Below, one piece after another: positions 48,753 through 51,178 of a DNA stretch of 51,178 nt (positions are counted from its first letter, which is position 1; each line of letters begins with the position of its first letter). The position numbers were made by a program, and so were the translations under genes. The notes under the pieces were generated by a model that was given only the letters and a program-made list of their open reading frames with translations, made no database searches and was not told where the DNA came from. Origin of the DNA: Polyangiaceae bacterium (lineage in GTDB: Bacteria > Myxococcota_A > Polyangia > Polyangiales > Polyangiaceae); NCBI GenBank assembly GCA_025937895.1, contig JAICQL010000029.1, forward strand, positions 1 through 51,178. The letters run 5' to 3'.

Positions 48753-49982
48753 GTGACGTCGTCGCTGAAGTTCATGTTCGGCTCACTGGGCACGCTGGGC
48801 GACATGTTGCCCTTCCTGGCGCTGGGCAAGGAGTTGATGGAGCGCGGCCATGGTTGCCACATGCTGGGCAGCGCGCCGGGCGCCAACATCGCCGAAGAGA
48901 TGGGGGTGGAGTTCACCACTGTCTCACCGGCGCGCGTGAGCGACAGGGGAGGGCCCGAGGAGACCTTCGACGAGTACTTGCGCCCCTCGTACGAGCCCAC
49001 GTTCCGCATCTTCGCGCGGGAGCAGGCGGCGGGCCACCGGCTGATTGTCATCAACCAGACCAACTTCTCGGCAACTTCGCTGATGTGCGAGCTGTACGGG
49101 CTGCCGCTGGTGCGTGCGATCCTGTGCCCTGCATTGATCGAGTCGCTGGCAGCGCCGCCGATGCCCTGGAGGGCAAAGCTGGAGGGTCCGCTGGGCAAGA
49201 GCTACGCCAGGCACTATCTGCCCAGGCTCTTTGCGGAGCACGCGCGCGGTAGCTATCAGTTGCGCGCGGTGAACGAGCATCGCCGTGCGCTCGGCCTGGG
49301 TCCGCTCGGCAGCCTGGCGGAGGTGGAGCGGAGGATTCAGCTTCGCCTCGCCTTCTTCCCGGACTGGTTTGCTGCGCCCGCTGCCGATTGGCCCGAGCTC
49401 GAGCAGGTGGGCTTTCCGTTGGCTCCTTCGCGGACAGAGCTGCCGCCAGCAGTGGCTCGGCTGATTGCGAAGCACGGCCGTCCCGTGGTGTTCACGCCCG
49501 GCACCGGTGTTGCAGACGTGGATCTGTTCTTCGCGGAGGCCCGGCGCTGTCGAGCACTCCTGAAGCGACCCGCGGTGTTCCTGAGCCCGCGTCAGGCCGT
49601 GCAAGGTGCCGCGGATGAAGGGGTCGTCAGCCTCGACTACGCCGATCTGGGGGTGCTGCTGCCGCATGCGGCGCTCCTGGTGCATCACGGGGGAATTGGC
49701 ACGATGGCACGAGCCCTGGAGGCTGGCATTCCGCAGATCATCTGCCCGCACGGCTACGATCAGCCAGACAATGGCGCGCGCATCGTCGATCTGGGTGTCG
49801 GGGCGGTGGCGGAGGTCTCTAGGTCGAGTGGGGAGGCGTGGGCCAGCGTCGCTCGCGAGCTGTTGGCCAGCGAGGCAGTGGCGGAAAAGCTGCGCCAGCT
49901 GTCGACCCGGCTCACGGGAGCGTGTGCGATCTCGCGCGCCGCGGACCGGCTGTTGCACCGCTTCAGCGCGTCGGCGAGCTGA
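48753..49982 (+). CDS. GT-B glycosyltransferase (UGT/GT1 type), second tandem copy
   Basis: A 409-residue protein, GTG start three bases after the previous stop. Same architecture as its neighbour: MFGSLGTLGDMLPFLALGKELMERGHGCHMLG, then PVVFTPGTGVADVDLFFAEARRCRALLKRPAVFLSP, then HHGGIGTMARALEAGIPQIICPHGYDQPDNGARIVDLGVG. Conserved positions show a common origin with the 47484 gene. Tandem glycosyltransferases usually add successive sugars to one acceptor. It may act on the same product as the other three. Confidence 0.88.
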   Translation: MTSSLKFMFGSLGTLGDMLPFLALGKELMERGHGCHMLGSAPGANIAEEMGVEFTTVSPARVSDRGGPEETFDEYLRPSYEPTFRIFAREQAAGHRLIVINQTNFSATSLMCELYGLPLVRAILCPALIESLAAPPMPWRAKLEGPLGKSYARHYLPRLFAEHARGSYQLRAVNEHRRALGLGPLGSLAEVERRIQLRLAFFPDWFAAPAADWPELEQVGFPLAPSRTELPPAVARLIAKHGRPVVFTPGTGVADVDLFFAEARRCRALLKRPAVFLSPRQAVQGAADEGVVSLDYADLGVLLPHAALLVHHGGIGTMARALEAGIPQIICPHGYDQPDNGARIVDLGVGAVAEVSRSSGEAWASVARELLASEAVAEKLRQLSTRLTGACAISRAADRLLHRFSASAS

Positions 49983-50098
49983 GCCCTCGCATCCGGCTGC
50001 GGCGGCCGGCGCAGAGCGCGCACTGGCGGCGAGCGGAAGTGCGAGCGGTCTGGCCGCGGCGCGCAACCCCGGCACTTTCCTGACCGACCACAGCGGTA

Positions 50099-51178
50099 AT
50101 GGCAGCGCAGTATACGCTGATGGGCTGGCAGAGCCGGCCGCCGTCGTCAACGAACGCGGCGCGCAGCTCCTCCGTGCGGATCGAGGGGCACGGCTGCATC
50201 GCGGTCGAAGCCTCTGGCGCGGGCGTGCGGGTGCTCTCCAGCCAGACGCTGGAGCTCGCGCGCGGAGCGGGTCTGCCCGCCGTCGCGGCTCCGAGCGTCG
50301 CGGCACCGGTCCCGCACTTGTCTGCGGTGCCCGCCCCGCCGCCAGCGGTGATCCACGGCGGCGGTCCCGCACCTGCACCCGCCGCGCTGCCAGCAATGGC
50401 CCAGACCCCAGCGCCGCTGCCTGCACCCGCCGCGCCCGCGCCTGCAGCTCCGGCTCTTGCCGCACAGCCCGCAGCGAATGCCCCTGCGGCCGAAAACTTG
50501 TTCCGCCGCGAGGCTCTGCAAGCGCAATACGGCAGCAACGAGCCCCCCACGAGCCTGCCGCAACCGACCGGAGCCAACTGGGGCATCCTCACCGTCGTCG
50601 CCTCGCTGGTCGTCGTGGTGTTTGTCGGTGCACTGCTTGCCAGTGTCGAGGTCACCGTCAAAGCGCCCGGTGCCTTGCGCGCGCCCGAGGGGTTGCGTCC
50701 GGTGGAGTCGGCGATCGCGGGCGCCATCGCTGAAGTCGACGTGCTCGCTGGCGACGAGGTGAGCGCCGGACAGCTGATCGCCAGGCTCTCGGTCGCTCAG
50801 CTCGACGCGAGCCTCACCTCCAAGCGCCAGGAGCTCGAAGCGGTGAAGCATCAGAACGCCATCGCCGAGGCCGCGGACAGGGCCTACGCGGAGCGCATCG
50901 ACACCGCGCTACGGCGCCGCCGCAAGGTGCTGCAGAGCCGTACGCACCTCAATCAGGAGCTGCGCGCGCAGCGCCGAGACCTGCTCGATCGCACGCGCGA
51001 GCTGGTGCGACAGGGCGCCAGCAGCCTCAACCAGGAGCTGGTCTCGCGCGAGTCTCTGTACGACGCCCTGGACGCGGGACAGCTGCTCGAGTTGAACCTC
51101 GCCGACCTCGACGTGCAGCTGGCGGAGCTGCGCAATCAGTTGGAGGAGCGCGCCCTGGGTCGCGAGCTCGCGCTGGCC
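50099..51178 (+). CDS. HlyD-family membrane-fusion export adaptor (partial)
   Basis: 360 codons are visible, with the 3' end past the window. A stop in this frame at 50081 and the ATG at 50099 fix the start region. The first 155 residues are unusual: a short part with SVRIEGHGCIAVEASGAG, then a long Ala/Pro-rich linker (about 60-135). One membrane helix follows (about 161-182, WGILTVVASLVVVVFVGALL), then a biotinyl-lipoyl-like part (RPVESAIAGAIAEVDVLAGDEVSAGQLIARL, 200-230) and a coiled coil (236-355). This is the layout of HlyD/bacteriocin-export adaptors that pair with C39-peptidase ABC transporters, which would cut the double-glycine leader of the peptide at 45010. Such an exporter may lie just downstream. 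Confidence 0.8.
   Translation, partial: MAAQYTLMGWQSRPPSSTNAARSSSVRIEGHGCIAVEASGAGVRVLSSQTLELARGAGLPAVAAPSVAAPVPHLSAVPAPPPAVIHGGGPAPAPAALPAMAQTPAPLPAPAAPAPAAPALAAQPAANAPAAENLFRREALQAQYGSNEPPTSLPQPTGANWGILTVVASLVVVVFVGALLASVEVTVKAPGALRAPEGLRPVESAIAGAIAEVDVLAGDEVSAGQLIARLSVAQLDASLTSKRQELEAVKHQNAIAEAADRAYAERIDTALRRRRKVLQSRTHLNQELRAQRRDLLDRTRELVRQGASSLNQELVSRESLYDALDAGQLLELNLADLDVQLAELRNQLEERALGRELALA

Noticed and set aside
49606..50733. 375-codon plus-strand frame overlapping the HlyD gene
   Set aside because: It overlaps the glycosyltransferase end and the HlyD-type gene in another frame, and its text is Arg/Ala-rich without domains. The HlyD frame has the helix, lipoyl-like and coiled-coil parts.
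1..51178. tRNA, rRNA or CRISPR arrays
   Set aside because: No cloverleaf with conserved TTC/GG blocks, no rRNA-like stretch and no regularly spaced direct repeats were seen by eye. A tRNAscan or CRISPR finder run would be decisive.

Overview
The window is G+C-rich bacterial DNA with long open frames and strongly G/C-ending codons. It carries many predicted lipoproteins, a TIGR02147/DUF4423 regulator, GLUG-repeat and beta-propeller secreted proteins, three TIR proteins and an FHA/sigma-54-type regulator. This mix suggests a myxobacterium-like member of the Myxococcota; no marker gene in the window proves it. I see no rRNA, tRNA or CRISPR array.

Region 1 (1-5150) holds assorted genes: a secreted GH39 glycosidase cut by the window edge, a methyltransferase, a DUF4019-like lipoprotein, two membrane proteins and a decayed DUF1772-type remnant. 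Region 2 (5193-11820, minus strand) is a clear operon, urtA-urtB-urtC-urtD-urtE-fmdA-fmdB, for high-affinity uptake of urea or short-chain amides and hydrolysis of formamide/acetamide, with a perfect hairpin in the urtA leader. Region 3 (12442-21360) holds envelope lipoproteins, a HEAT-repeat protein with a small ORF just upstream, and a MarR/AhpD-like pair in which both genes carry the same palindromic operator. It ends with a lipoprotein translationally coupled to a TIGR02147 regulator.

Region 4 (21642-35243) looks like a conflict/defence island. It contains (a) a membrane-anchored TIR protein, (b) a lipoprotein overlapping it tail to tail, (c) a two-gene operon of a metallophosphoesterase and a TPR-trypsin-TIR protein, (d) a degenerate group II intron with most of its reverse transcriptase deleted, and (e) a tightly packed operon of TIR protein, MoxR AAA+ ATPase and a 1195-residue protein that fuses a vWA-like region to both type VI secretion sheath proteins (TssB, then TssC) in one chain. 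Item (e) is the most unusual feature of the window. It resembles the known vWA-MoxR-effector conflict systems, but with a sheath module I do not know from that context.

Region 5 (36003-41993) has a Tat-type aldo/keto reductase homologue lacking canonical residues, a lipoprotein, an AraC regulator and an FHA-AAA+ regulator that lacks the canonical GAFTGA loop.

Region 6 (42189-end) appears to be a peptide/glycosylation cluster. It has a 149-residue precursor-like peptide with a double-glycine leader, four GT-B glycosyltransferases, a CPBP (Abi) membrane protease homologue, an unrecognised 250-residue protein, and a HlyD-type export adaptor running off the window. It could make and export an O-glycosylated Ser/Thr/Pro-rich peptide. 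The link between the peptide and the glycosyltransferases is inferred from gene order only.
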